From assembly GCA_964577435.1 (NCBI GenBank), contig CAZNZD010000006.1, positions 1-47,133 on the forward strand: 47,133 nucleotides of DNA, written 5' to 3'. The notes beneath the pieces were generated by a model. That model worked only from the letters and a program-made list of their open reading frames with translations, was not told the DNA's origin and made no database searches. Positions within the stretch are counted from its first letter, which is position 1. The number at the start of each line of letters is the position of its first letter. Of the stretch, positions 8,008-15,868 are shown in pieces. Both the position numbers and the translations under genes were made by a program. Origin of the DNA: MWDF01 sp964577435. GTDB taxonomy: Bacteria > Bacillota > DTU025 > MWDF01.

Positions 8008-8849
8008 CTTCCTCCCTTGTTCAAAGCCCTTGCGGCAAGCGCCTCTGACGCGATGTTAAGGATAAGCACCAGGGCGATGAGCACCATCGCGGTCGCAAAC
8101 GCGCCTTCCACCGAAAGCCCCTCGTGGGCCAGTATGTACAGGTGCATCGAAAGGGTCCTTCCAGAATCCATAACCGAGCTTATCGCCCTGTCGGAGGAGC
8201 CAAGGGTGAACATTAGAGCCGCGGTCTCCCCGACCACCCTTCCTATCGAGAGCATCGTTCCCGCCATTATGCCTGGAAGGGCGGGCAGCATCACCACGCC
8301 CTTGATCGTCTGCCACCTCGTCGCCCCCAAAGCAAGGCTTCCCTCCCTGAAAGACCTGGGTACGGACGCGAGCGCCTCCTCAGTAGTCCTCATTATCGTA
8401 GGAAGCACCACAATCGATGCCGTCAGGGCGCCGTTTGCCAAAGACCATCCCAATCCCAGCAGCTTGCCGAAGAATACCAGTCCGAAGAGCCCGAACACGA
8501 TCGACGGGACTCCGGCGAGGTTCTCGGTCGCAACCCTTACAAGCTTTACGAACGGGCCCTCCTTCGAATACTCCTTAAGATAGATTGCGGCTAGTATGCC
8601 AAGTGGCAATGCCAGGGCCAGCGTAAGTAGCACAAGGTAGAGCGTGTTAAGGGCCATCGCCCATATCCCGGTGTCAAGAGGGTCCCCCGGCGTGCCGGCA
8701 AGAAACCTCCAATCAAGGGCAGGCAGGCCCTTCCATGCGACGTACCCGATGATAAGCGCCAAGGCCGCGACTGTCATCAGGGCCATCGCCGTGATGACGC
8801 CGAAGGCTATCTTCTCCTGCATCTTCCTTCTATCTCGCACGACTCTCAC
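8004..8849 (-). CDS. pstA: Phosphate ABC transporter permease PstA
   Basis: Inner-membrane permease of 281 residues with about six hydrophobic segments: one near the N-terminus, then a binding-protein-dependent transport core from about 70. The core carries the EAA loop (SLALGATRWQTIKGVVMLPALPGI) that docks on PstB. It pairs with PstC. A GTG start at 8849 overlaps the pstC stop (GTGA) and has AGGAAGG upstream; an internal ATG at 8822 is an alternative start. Length and motifs are normal for PstA. Confidence 0.95.
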   Translation of the reverse strand: MRVVRDRRKMQEKIAFGVITAMALMTVAALALIIGYVAWKGLPALDWRFLAGTPGDPLDTGIWAMALNTLYLVLLTLALALPLGILAAIYLKEYSKEGPFVKLVRVATENLAGVPSIVFGLFGLVFFGKLLGLGWSLANGALTASIVVLPTIMRTTEEALASVPRSFREGSLALGATRWQTIKGVVMLPALPGIMAGTMLSIGRVVGETAALMFTLGSSDRAISSVMDSGRTLSMHLYILAHEGLSVEGAFATAMVLIALVLILNIASEALAARALNKGGR

Positions 8850-9784
8850 CTCGCCTTCCTCGTGATGCCCCGCACCAGCAGGTTCACTGCCATTATGAAG
8901 GCGAACAGCACCGCCGCCGCCGTAAACAGCGCCGAGTAATGCAGGGTTCCCGGCCGCACATAGCCCATCTCAAGGGCGATGTTGACGGTAAGGGTCCTTA
9001 CTGCCGAAAGAAGGCTCTCAGGCATGACGGGGATGTTCCCTGCTACGAGTATGACCGCCATAGTCTCGCCGATCGCCCTGCCTACCCCCAGCACGACTGC
9101 CGCTATGATGCCTGACCTTGCCGCCGGCACTATCACATTCTTGATGGTCTGCCACTTCGTAGCCCCCAAGGCGAGGCTCGCCTGCCTGTAATCGTCCAGG
9201 ACGGCCCTTATCGCGGCCTCCGAGACTCCTATAACAGTCGGAAGTATCATGACTGACAGGACAAGGGATGCGGAGAGCACGCTCATTCCCGTGCCGCCGA
9301 GAAGCCTTACCGCGGGCACGACCACCATTAGGCCGAAGAAGCCATATACGACGGATGGTATGCCGGCGAGAACCCCCACGGACTTCTTCATGGCGCCTGC
9401 CGCCCACTTGGGGGCGAGCTCCGCCGAGAAAACCGCGGAGGCGATTCCTATCGGCACTCCTATTGCAAGTGCCAGAAGCGTCACGGCGGAGCTTCCCGCA
9501 ATCATGGGAAGAAGGCCGAACCTCGGTTTTGAGGCCGTCGGCTTCCAGCTTGAGCCCATGATCATATTAAACAGCCCCTGCGACTTTATTGCCGGCCATG
9601 CTTCCCTGAACACCATTATAGTGATCAGGACTATGGCAGCTACGGAGATGAATGCGGCCAGCGCGAGCATAACCCTTATCGGGCGCTCGCGCTTCTCGGC
9701 CAAGGCAGTGAGGGCCTCCGGGGCCCTCCTCTGCCTGGGTTCTGGTTCCACTATGTAGTAGCCCGTGGTCTTCCTTACATTCAT
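8846..9784 (-). CDS. pstC: Phosphate ABC transporter permease PstC
   Basis: Inner-membrane permease of 312 residues. A charged cytoplasmic N-terminus (about 1-38) precedes six hydrophobic segments. The EAA loop (SLALGATKWQTIKNVIVPAARSGI) is nearly the same as that of PstA, as expected for the heterodimer. It follows pstS by seven bases. Start ATG 9784 has only a weak site (GGCCGGGC), consistent with coupling to pstS. The DUF-type large periplasmic insert seen in some PstC proteins is absent. Confidence 0.95.
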   Translation of the reverse strand: MNVRKTTGYYIVEPEPRQRRAPEALTALAEKRERPIRVMLALAAFISVAAIVLITIMVFREAWPAIKSQGLFNMIMGSSWKPTASKPRFGLLPMIAGSSAVTLLALAIGVPIGIASAVFSAELAPKWAAGAMKKSVGVLAGIPSVVYGFFGLMVVVPAVRLLGGTGMSVLSASLVLSVMILPTVIGVSEAAIRAVLDDYRQASLALGATKWQTIKNVIVPAARSGIIAAVVLGVGRAIGETMAVILVAGNIPVMPESLLSAVRTLTVNIALEMGYVRPGTLHYSALFTAAAVLFAFIMAVNLLVRGITRKAR

Positions 9785-9791
9785 GCCCGGC

Positions 9792-10628
9792 CTACTTTAT
9801 CACGAATGCCTTGCTTATGAGGTAGTCCTTCGCTTCCTGGCTGTTGATGCAGTAGTCCAGGAAGGACTTCGCAGGCTCCTTGGCCTCGCCCTTCGTCACG
9901 AGGAGGAACGGCCTCGATATCTTGTAGGTGCCCTTTGCGAGGTTCTCCATGGTGGCAGCCACGCCGTCTATCGCAAGCGCGTTCACCTTGTAGCTTGAGA
10001 CTATGCCGAGCGATACGTATCCGATGGCGTTCTTGTCGCCGACTACAGCCTGGGCCAGCTGGCCTGTTGAGTTCATTACCGCGGCGTAGATCTCCTCGTC
10101 GATTGTAATCTGCGCGCCCTTGGCATCCTTGCCCAGCACTAGCTCCTCGAATGCGCCCCTGGTGCCGGATGACGCCTCCCTGGTGTAGAGGTTGATCTTG
10201 CCGGCCGTCCCGCCTATCGCCTTCCAGTCGGTGATCTTGCCCATGAATATGTCCTTGGCCTGCGCCTTTGTGAGGCCCTTCACGGTATTGGACTGGCTTA
10301 CGATTATCGCAAGGCCGTCTATGCAGAGCTCAAATTCCTTTAATGACTTCTCCTCGTCCTTCAGCTCCCTTGAGGACATGCCGATGTCGGCCGTGCCTTC
10401 CATCGCCGCGACGATGCCCTGGCCGGAGCCGATCGACTCTACGGTTATCTTCACTTGGGGGTTCTTCGCCATGAACATCTTGGCGAGGGCTTCCATGTAG
10501 GGTGCGACCGATGTTGAACCGGCCACGGTCACCTTTCCTGATAGGGCCGCAGCGAATGCGCTTCCAGCCATCGCTGCCGTAAGGGTAAGAACCAATACTG
10601 CTGCCAGAACCAATCTTCCTGACTTCAT
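9792..10628 (-). CDS. pstS: Phosphate-binding protein PstS
   Basis: Periplasmic phosphate receptor of 278 residues that feeds PstCAB. A signal peptide (LVLAAVLVLTLTAAMAGSAFA, predicted cleavage after AFA near residue 27) has no lipobox cysteine. The mature part holds the PstS ligand patterns: GSTSVAPYMEAL (phosphate-binding loop), GSGQGIVAAMEG and TREASSGTRGAFEE. Start ATG 10628 lies behind an AGGAGG site with six bases of spacing. The first gene behind a PHO-box promoter, it is expected to be strongly induced by phosphate limitation. Absence of lipidation is typical of diderm bacteria; Gram-positive PstS is usually a lipoprotein. Confidence 0.97.
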   Translation of the reverse strand: MKSGRLVLAAVLVLTLTAAMAGSAFAAALSGKVTVAGSTSVAPYMEALAKMFMAKNPQVKITVESIGSGQGIVAAMEGTADIGMSSRELKDEEKSLKEFELCIDGLAIIVSQSNTVKGLTKAQAKDIFMGKITDWKAIGGTAGKINLYTREASSGTRGAFEELVLGKDAKGAQITIDEEIYAAVMNSTGQLAQAVVGDKNAIGYVSLGIVSSYKVNALAIDGVAATMENLAKGTYKISRPFLLVTKGEAKEPAKSFLDYCINSQEAKDYLISKAFVIK

Positions 10629-10668
10629 TTAATTGCCTCCTGTAAGTTATTCCGTCCTCTTCGCCTAC

Positions 10669-10722
10669 AGGATAGCAACCTGTCGTTATGTCCCTGTTAA
10701 AGGATTGTTAAGCTTCTGTTAA
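10669..10722 (-). promoter_or_regulatory. PHO box and promoter of pstSCAB-phoU
   Basis: Reading the minus strand, four direct repeats TTAACA, TTAACA, TTAACA and ATAACG occur with an exact 11-bp period (plus-strand positions 10717-10722, 10706-10711, 10695-10700, 10684-10689). This is the architecture of PhoP/PhoB boxes of the Bacillus type (TT(A/T/C)ACA-like repeats 11 bp apart). Nine bases downstream lies an extended -10 (TGC plus TATCCT, 10669-10677), while the usual -35 position is covered by the repeats, as in activator-dependent promoters. The first repeat overlaps the phoR stop codon (10719-10721). Regulation by the adjacent phoB product is inferred. Confidence 0.88.
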
Positions 10723-12437
10723 GGTTTCCTCCCCTTTGCAGTCGGTACCGTGACCGTGAAAACCGAGCCTTTGCCGGGTTCGCTTGCGAGCCTGGCCTGC
10801 CCTCCCAGGGACAGCGCGATGTGCTTCACTATGGCAAGGCCGAGCCCCGTGCCCCCTAACTGCCTTGACCTGGACGGGTCGACCCTGTAGAACCTCTCGA
10901 ACACCCTTGCCTGATGCTCCTCGGCGATTCCCGGCCCGTTGTCCTGGACTTCGAGCACGGCCCTGCCGCCTTTTAACGCCACCCTGACCACGACTGCGCC
11001 GCCCTTCTGGGTATACTTGACGGCATTGTCTATCAGGTTCACGGCAAGGCGCCTTGCCGTGGCCGGGTCGGCCGCTATCATGACGCCCGGCTCCGCCTCC
11101 ACCTTAAGGCTGACCGCCTTCGAACCGGCAAGGGGAATGAGGGCTGCAGCGGCGGAGCTTGCCTCTTCGCCCAGGTCAGACGGCCCTCCGCCTGCTCCGA
11201 CAGTCTCTATCTGCGATAGTGCGATTATGTCGTCTATAAGCTTCGACATCCTGTCCGCCTCGGCTACGATGACCGCAAGGAACCTCTCCCGCACCGCGGG
11301 ATCCTCCTCGGGCGAAAGGCTCTCCGCGAAGCCCCTGATAGACGTAAGCGGCGTCTTCAGCTCGTGAGTCACGTTCGCGACGAACTCGCTTCGCATCAGC
11401 TCCAGCTTCCTTGCGCCGCTAATGTCCCTGATGCTTGCGACAGAGCCAGCTATGCTGCCATCTTCCGTCCTGATAGGGGCTGCGGCGACGGCGATGGGCT
11501 CTCCTGTCGCGCCTTCGTCCTCGTAGTAGCTCACATCCCCGGTGCTTTGGGCCTCAGACAGCGCCTTCTCCAGCTTCGGGGCCCTCACCCTCTCCAGCAG
11601 GTGCGCTCCCGGCGCCGCATCGACGGTCGATCCTAGAAGCCTTGCCGCCCTATCGTTGAAGAGCCTCACCCTGAGGTCCCTGTCCACGGCCACGATTCCT
11701 TCCGCAACCGAGGACAGCACCCCTGTAAGCTCGGCCTTTTGCCTAGTAAGTCCGCTTACGGTATCGGAAAGCCGCTCTGCCATCTGGTTGAATGACGATG
11801 CAAGGCCGGCTTCGGCCCCCTCCCCGCCCTCAGGCAACCTCACGGAGAAGTCCCCTCCTGCAAGCTTCCTTGAAAGCCCGGCCATCCTCTCGAGCTTACG
11901 GTTCATCCCCCTGGACACGGCATAGGCCGCTGCCGTGCCCGCTGCGGCCAGGAATGCCGTCACAAGCGCGATGGCAGCTGCCTCACCTCCCGCCGCCGCC
12001 CTCGCGGACATCAGCGTCACCGAGAGCCTCAGCACGGATCCGTCCTCAAGCTGGACGGCAGAGTACAAAGTATCTGAGCCCGCCGTGTCCGAATGCCTTA
12101 ATGCCCAGCCTGACCCGGACTCTAAGGCCTCCTGGACCTCCGGCCTGTACAGGTGGTTCTCCATGCCCTCTGCGGAGAAATCGGAATCAGCCACTACAGA
12201 GCCGTCCTGCAGGATCACCGTCGCCCTGATGCCGGCCTCGGCACTTATCGCCTCCGCGGCCTGCTGCGGCTCGAATACGGCGAAGTAGCGGTGGACGGCG
12301 ACGTCATGAAAGGCCCTGAGGTTACTAAGGGCCGCGTCTCTTATGGATGATGTGATCAGCCTGTAAGAGAGGAACCCTCCCGCTCCCAGTGAAAGAAGGA
12401 CCAGAAGCGCTATAAGGATGAAGGAGCGCCTTCTCAT
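10719..12437 (-). CDS. phoR: Phosphate-regulon sensor histidine kinase PhoR
   Basis: Membrane sensor kinase of 572 residues. It has an N-terminal transmembrane helix (about 5-27), a periplasmic PhoR-type sensor (about 28-145), a second helix (about 150-172), HAMP (about 175-230), PAS (about 235-335), HisKA with phospho-acceptor His358 in NVTHELKTPLTS, and HATPase (N-box NLIDNAVKYTQ, G1 DNGPGI, G2 GGTGLGLAIVKH). It autophosphorylates and passes phosphate to PhoB; control by PhoU/Pst is family knowledge. The ATG start overlaps the phoB stop (ATGA), so the pair is translationally coupled. Its 3' end carries the first repeat of the PHO box for pstS. Confidence 0.93.
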   Translation of the reverse strand: MRRRSFILIALLVLLSLGAGGFLSYRLITSSIRDAALSNLRAFHDVAVHRYFAVFEPQQAAEAISAEAGIRATVILQDGSVVADSDFSAEGMENHLYRPEVQEALESGSGWALRHSDTAGSDTLYSAVQLEDGSVLRLSVTLMSARAAAGGEAAAIALVTAFLAAAGTAAAYAVSRGMNRKLERMAGLSRKLAGGDFSVRLPEGGEGAEAGLASSFNQMAERLSDTVSGLTRQKAELTGVLSSVAEGIVAVDRDLRVRLFNDRAARLLGSTVDAAPGAHLLERVRAPKLEKALSEAQSTGDVSYYEDEGATGEPIAVAAAPIRTEDGSIAGSVASIRDISGARKLELMRSEFVANVTHELKTPLTSIRGFAESLSPEEDPAVRERFLAVIVAEADRMSKLIDDIIALSQIETVGAGGGPSDLGEEASSAAAALIPLAGSKAVSLKVEAEPGVMIAADPATARRLAVNLIDNAVKYTQKGGAVVVRVALKGGRAVLEVQDNGPGIAEEHQARVFERFYRVDPSRSRQLGGTGLGLAIVKHIALSLGGQARLASEPGKGSVFTVTVPTAKGRKP

Positions 12438-13141
12438 GGCCTCTGCCCCCCGGAGGGGTTGAACCTGTAGCCCACTCCCCTCACCGTCTCTATCATGGAT
12501 GAGGCAGGGCCCAGCTTGCCCCTAAGGTGAGTTATATGGACGTCCACGGTCCTCATGTCCCCGAAGTAGTCATAACCCCAGACCTCCCCGAGAAGCTTCT
12601 CCCTGGTGAAGGCCATGCCAGGGTGCTCGGCGAGGTATAACAGCAGGTCATATTCCTTAAGGGTGAGCGCCGCCTCGCCCTCCGGCAAGGATGCCCTTCT
12701 TCCCGCCTTGTCTATCCTGAGAGGCCCGATTACAAGCTCCTGCCCGGATCCCTCAGGCTCAGGGGAGGCCCTTCTAAGTAGCGCCCTCACCCTTGCCATG
12801 AGCTCATTTACGCTGAAAGGCTTGGACATGTAGTCGTCGGCCCCCATGTTGAGGCCATAGACCTTGTCGGCGTCGGCGCCTCTTGCCGTAAGCATTATCA
12901 CGGGCATCCTGGATGTGTCGCCCGCCGCCCTCAGCCTCATAAGGACCTCGTGGCCGTCCATGCCCGGCATCATAACATCAAGCACGACAAGGTCGGGCCG
13001 CCTCTCACTTACAAGCCCCATCGCCGTAAGGCCGTCGGCCGCCTCGAGCACCTCATAGCCCGCCTTCCCGAGGCTGTATGCCAGAAGGCTCCTTATGTTC
13101 TGCTCGTCGTCTACTATGAGGACCCTCTGTCCGGACGCCAT
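12434..13141 (-). CDS. phoB: Phosphate-regulon response regulator PhoB/PhoP
   Basis: OmpR-family response regulator of 235 residues. The receiver domain (about 5-120) has acidic pocket Asp11/Asp12, phospho-acceptor Asp55 (VVLDVMMPG), Thr in MLTARGA and Lys in SKPFS. A winged-helix DNA-binding domain follows (about 130-230: LTLKEYDLLLYLAEHPG, VWGYDYFGDMRTVDVHITHLRGKL). Start ATG 13141 has AAGGGG seven bases upstream. Immediate linkage to phoR and pst, plus the PHO box downstream, makes the phosphate role secure. The repeat type of that box resembles the PhoP (Bacillus) site more than the E. coli one. Confidence 0.94.
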   Translation of the reverse strand: MASGQRVLIVDDEQNIRSLLAYSLGKAGYEVLEAADGLTAMGLVSERRPDLVVLDVMMPGMDGHEVLMRLRAAGDTSRMPVIMLTARGADADKVYGLNMGADDYMSKPFSVNELMARVRALLRRASPEPEGSGQELVIGPLRIDKAGRRASLPEGEAALTLKEYDLLLYLAEHPGMAFTREKLLGEVWGYDYFGDMRTVDVHITHLRGKLGPASSMIETVRGVGYRFNPSGGQRP

Positions 13142-13165
13142 GGCGCACCCCTTAATGGCGGGCGC

Positions 13166-14344
13166 TCAGTCCCCCACCACGAACTTGTCCCTTCCGTCCA
13201 GCTTGGCAGCGTAAAGCGCCTTGTCTGCCCTGTCGAAGAGCCCCTTCATCTCCTCATCGCCTGCCGGCTGCGAGGAAGCAAGGCCGATGGAGACGGTAAG
13301 CCTTCCCGTCTTCTCGCTCATGCCCAGCTCCCGGCTCCTCTCCCTCACCCTCGATATGATGAGCTCGGCCACCTTCGATGCACCATCCTTGTCGGTGCCC
13401 GGAAGAAGAAGCATGAACTCGTCCCCGCCATATCTTGAGGCAAGGTCGTCGGAGCACCTGGTGATGAAGTCGGATCCCCTCTTGACGACGCTTTTCATGG
13501 CGTTGGCCACGGTAAGTATGCACTCGTCGCCCATAGCGTGGCCAAGCCTGTCGTTTATGCCCTTCAGGTCGTCTATGTCGACCATGAGTATGGAGATCCA
13601 CTCCTTGCTCCTTTTCGCCCTCGCCCATTCCATGGTGAAGACGGCATTGGACCTCCTGCGGTTGACAAGCCCGGTCAGGGGGTCCAGCTCTGATTCAGCC
13701 TTCAAGAGCGCATTGGCCTTGTCCAGCCTGTAGTTCCAGGCGAAGGCCTCGGCCCTGTTCGTGTAGCCGATGACCGAAAGCACGTATGCCAGGGTGACGG
13801 CTGCGGCCGCATTGATTGCGGCGTTTGCTATCTGGGATGTGTCGCCAGTCATGAAGTAGTTGACCGATATGAAGACCAAGGAGCTCAGAACCGCTGTTAT
13901 GAGCAGCCTCCAGGGCTTAAGCCTAGGCACCAGCAGAAGCGACATCACGCCGAAGACGAAGATGACCTCGCTTGCGGGCATGTGCGGCGCGGTGCCGATT
14001 ATGATGGAATAAATGACGATGAGTCCGCTTGCCAGGTAATCGGCCGCCGTTCGCCTTCCGATGCGTGCATACTCCGCGACAAGGCTCCTAAGGTACAGAT
14101 AGACCAGAAGCAGCAGCAAGCCCACCAAGCCGTCGATGAGGGCAAGGTACATGGCAGCGTCGCTTCCCGCCTCCAAGTCCATGGCAAATACCATGTACAG
14201 GGCGGAGAGTATGCAAAGCACCCCGCCGAACAGCAGCATGAAGGGCGGCACCCTCTTCAAATACCATTCGTAGTAGTAGTTCTCGAACGCCTCCGCCATT
14301 GCCTTGGTGTCAAGGGCTTTCCTGTCATCCTTTCCAGAAACCAC
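13166..14344 (-). CDS. Membrane-anchored GGDEF protein, probable diguanylate cyclase
   Basis: Protein of 392 residues with about six N-terminal membrane segments (roughly 35-185), a short linker helix and a C-terminal GGDEF domain (about 220-390) that would make cyclic di-GMP at the inner face of the membrane. The active motif RYGGDEF is intact (GGDEF near 305-309), and the metal/substrate residues in VDIDDLKGINDRLGH are present. The inhibitory I-site normally reads RxxD five residues before GGDEF; here the Arg is displaced by one (RCSDD then LASRY), so product inhibition may be absent. Start is GTG 14344 with AAGGGGTGA just upstream. It lies between gatB (75-base gap) and phoB (24-base gap) and is probably cotranscribed with them. 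The sensed signal is unknown. Confidence 0.88.
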   Translation of the reverse strand: MVSGKDDRKALDTKAMAEAFENYYYEWYLKRVPPFMLLFGGVLCILSALYMVFAMDLEAGSDAAMYLALIDGLVGLLLLLVYLYLRSLVAEYARIGRRTAADYLASGLIVIYSIIIGTAPHMPASEVIFVFGVMSLLLVPRLKPWRLLITAVLSSLVFISVNYFMTGDTSQIANAAINAAAAVTLAYVLSVIGYTNRAEAFAWNYRLDKANALLKAESELDPLTGLVNRRRSNAVFTMEWARAKRSKEWISILMVDIDDLKGINDRLGHAMGDECILTVANAMKSVVKRGSDFITRCSDDLASRYGGDEFMLLLPGTDKDGASKVAELIISRVRERSRELGMSEKTGRLTVSIGLASSQPAGDEEMKGLFDRADKALYAAKLDGRDKFVVGD

Positions 14345-14419
14345 ATTATCACCCCTTCAAGATGAATGGTCCCGGTGCGGGCCCTGCACGGTGGGGAGCC
14401 CCTATCGGCTTGAGGTCTG

Positions 14420-15868
14420 CTATCTGCGGCGTTCCAGCTCCTCGCGTAGAAGCTCGTTCGCCTTTTTGGGGTTTGCGCGACCCTTGGTAAGCTTCATCAT
14501 CTGCCCTACCAGGAAGGTGAGCGCGTTCTCCTTGCCTCCTAGGAAGTCGGCGGCCGGGCCTGGGTTTGAATCCAGCACCGAGACTGCGGCGGCCCTGAGC
14601 TCATCGTCCCCGCTTATCTGCCCGAGGCCCTTTGCTTCGACAATAGAGCTTGGAGTAGCGCCTGTCGCGAAGCTCTCGGCGAATACGTCCTTTGCGGTCT
14701 TGCCGCTTATTTTGCCCGAGGATACCATCATAAGAAGCTCCGCCAAGTGAGACGCCGTGAACTTGCTGTCCTGCACTTCGATTCCGTCGGAATTGAGCGC
14801 GGCTGCAAGCTCCCCGGTTATCCAGTTTGCCGCAAGCTTCGGCTCCGCCCCGCGGCTTAGCGCATCCTCGAAGTAGCACGATAGCGCCGCGTCCTCGGAG
14901 ATTAGGAACGCCTCGTTCTGGCCTATCCCGAAGTCAGCCATGAACCTGGCCTTCCTCTCGTCTGGAAGCTCGGGTATGCCGGCTTTGACCCCTTCGATCC
15001 AATCGTCGCCTATCTCAAGTGCCACTAGGTCTGGCTCCGGGAAGTATCTGTAGTCGTGGGCCTGCTCCTTGGACCTCATGAAGACCGTCTCGCCCTTCGC
15101 GTCGTCCCAGTGCCTGGTCTCTCGCCTTACCTGGCCACCATCCTCGTACACCTTGGCCTGCCTTACGGCCTCGAACTCGATGGCTTTAAACACGGCCTTG
15201 AAGGAGGCGATGTTCTTCATCTCGGTGAGAGGGTTCATCTGGTCCGTGCCCTGAGGCCTGACCGATACATTCGCCTCGCACCGCATTGAACCCTCCTCCA
15301 TCTTGCAGTCGGAGACCCCGATGGCAAGCAGCACGCTCCTCAGCTTGGCTAGATATGCCCTGGCCTCCTCGGCGGATCTCATGTCCGCCTCGCTGACTAT
15401 CTCCATGAGGGGGATGCCGCACCTGTTGAAATCTATCATGGAGCTAGTGGCGCTAGTTATGTCGTCTCCGGCATGGACGAGCTTTCCTGTCTCCTCCTCT
15501 AGATGCACCCTTCTTATCCCGATGCGCTTCAGCTTCCCGTCCACTTCTATGTCGAGCCAGCCGTTTCTTCCTATCGGCATGTCGTACTGTGAGATCTGGT
15601 AAGCCTTGGGAAGGTCCGGGTAGAAGTAGTTCTTGCGGTCGAACTTGGTCCTGCCCGACACCGTGCAGTTATGGGCAAGGCCGGCTTTCATGCAGTACTC
15701 GACGGCCTTCCTGTTTAGAACCGGGAGCACGCCCGGCATCCCCAGGCACACCGGGCAGACCTGGGTGTTGGGAGGAGCCCCGAACTCCGTCTTGCATCCG
15801 CAGAACACCTTGGAATCGGTGTTGAGCTCAGCGTGCACCTCTATTCCTATTACAGTCTCCCACGCCAT
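14420..15868 (-). CDS. gatB: Asp-tRNA(Asn)/Glu-tRNA(Gln) amidotransferase subunit B
   Basis: Subunit B (482 residues) of the GatCAB complex. It binds mischarged Glu-tRNA(Gln) or Asp-tRNA(Asn) and amidates it with ammonia from GatA. The hallmark start WETVIGIEVHAELNTDSKVF is complete; the zinc site (CGCKTEFG and VCPVCLG) and the cradle domain follow; a helical domain and the YqeY-like tRNA-binding tail (about 330-480) end in KKANELLREEL. The reading frame is open further upstream, but ATG 15868 begins exactly at the conserved N-terminus, has AAGG upstream and overlaps the gatA stop by one base (TGATG). The block implies that Gln-tRNA is made by the indirect route. Confidence 0.97.
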   Translation of the reverse strand: MAWETVIGIEVHAELNTDSKVFCGCKTEFGAPPNTQVCPVCLGMPGVLPVLNRKAVEYCMKAGLAHNCTVSGRTKFDRKNYFYPDLPKAYQISQYDMPIGRNGWLDIEVDGKLKRIGIRRVHLEEETGKLVHAGDDITSATSSMIDFNRCGIPLMEIVSEADMRSAEEARAYLAKLRSVLLAIGVSDCKMEEGSMRCEANVSVRPQGTDQMNPLTEMKNIASFKAVFKAIEFEAVRQAKVYEDGGQVRRETRHWDDAKGETVFMRSKEQAHDYRYFPEPDLVALEIGDDWIEGVKAGIPELPDERKARFMADFGIGQNEAFLISEDAALSCYFEDALSRGAEPKLAANWITGELAAALNSDGIEVQDSKFTASHLAELLMMVSSGKISGKTAKDVFAESFATGATPSSIVEAKGLGQISGDDELRAAAVSVLDSNPGPAADFLGGKENALTFLVGQMMKLTKGRANPKKANELLREELERRR

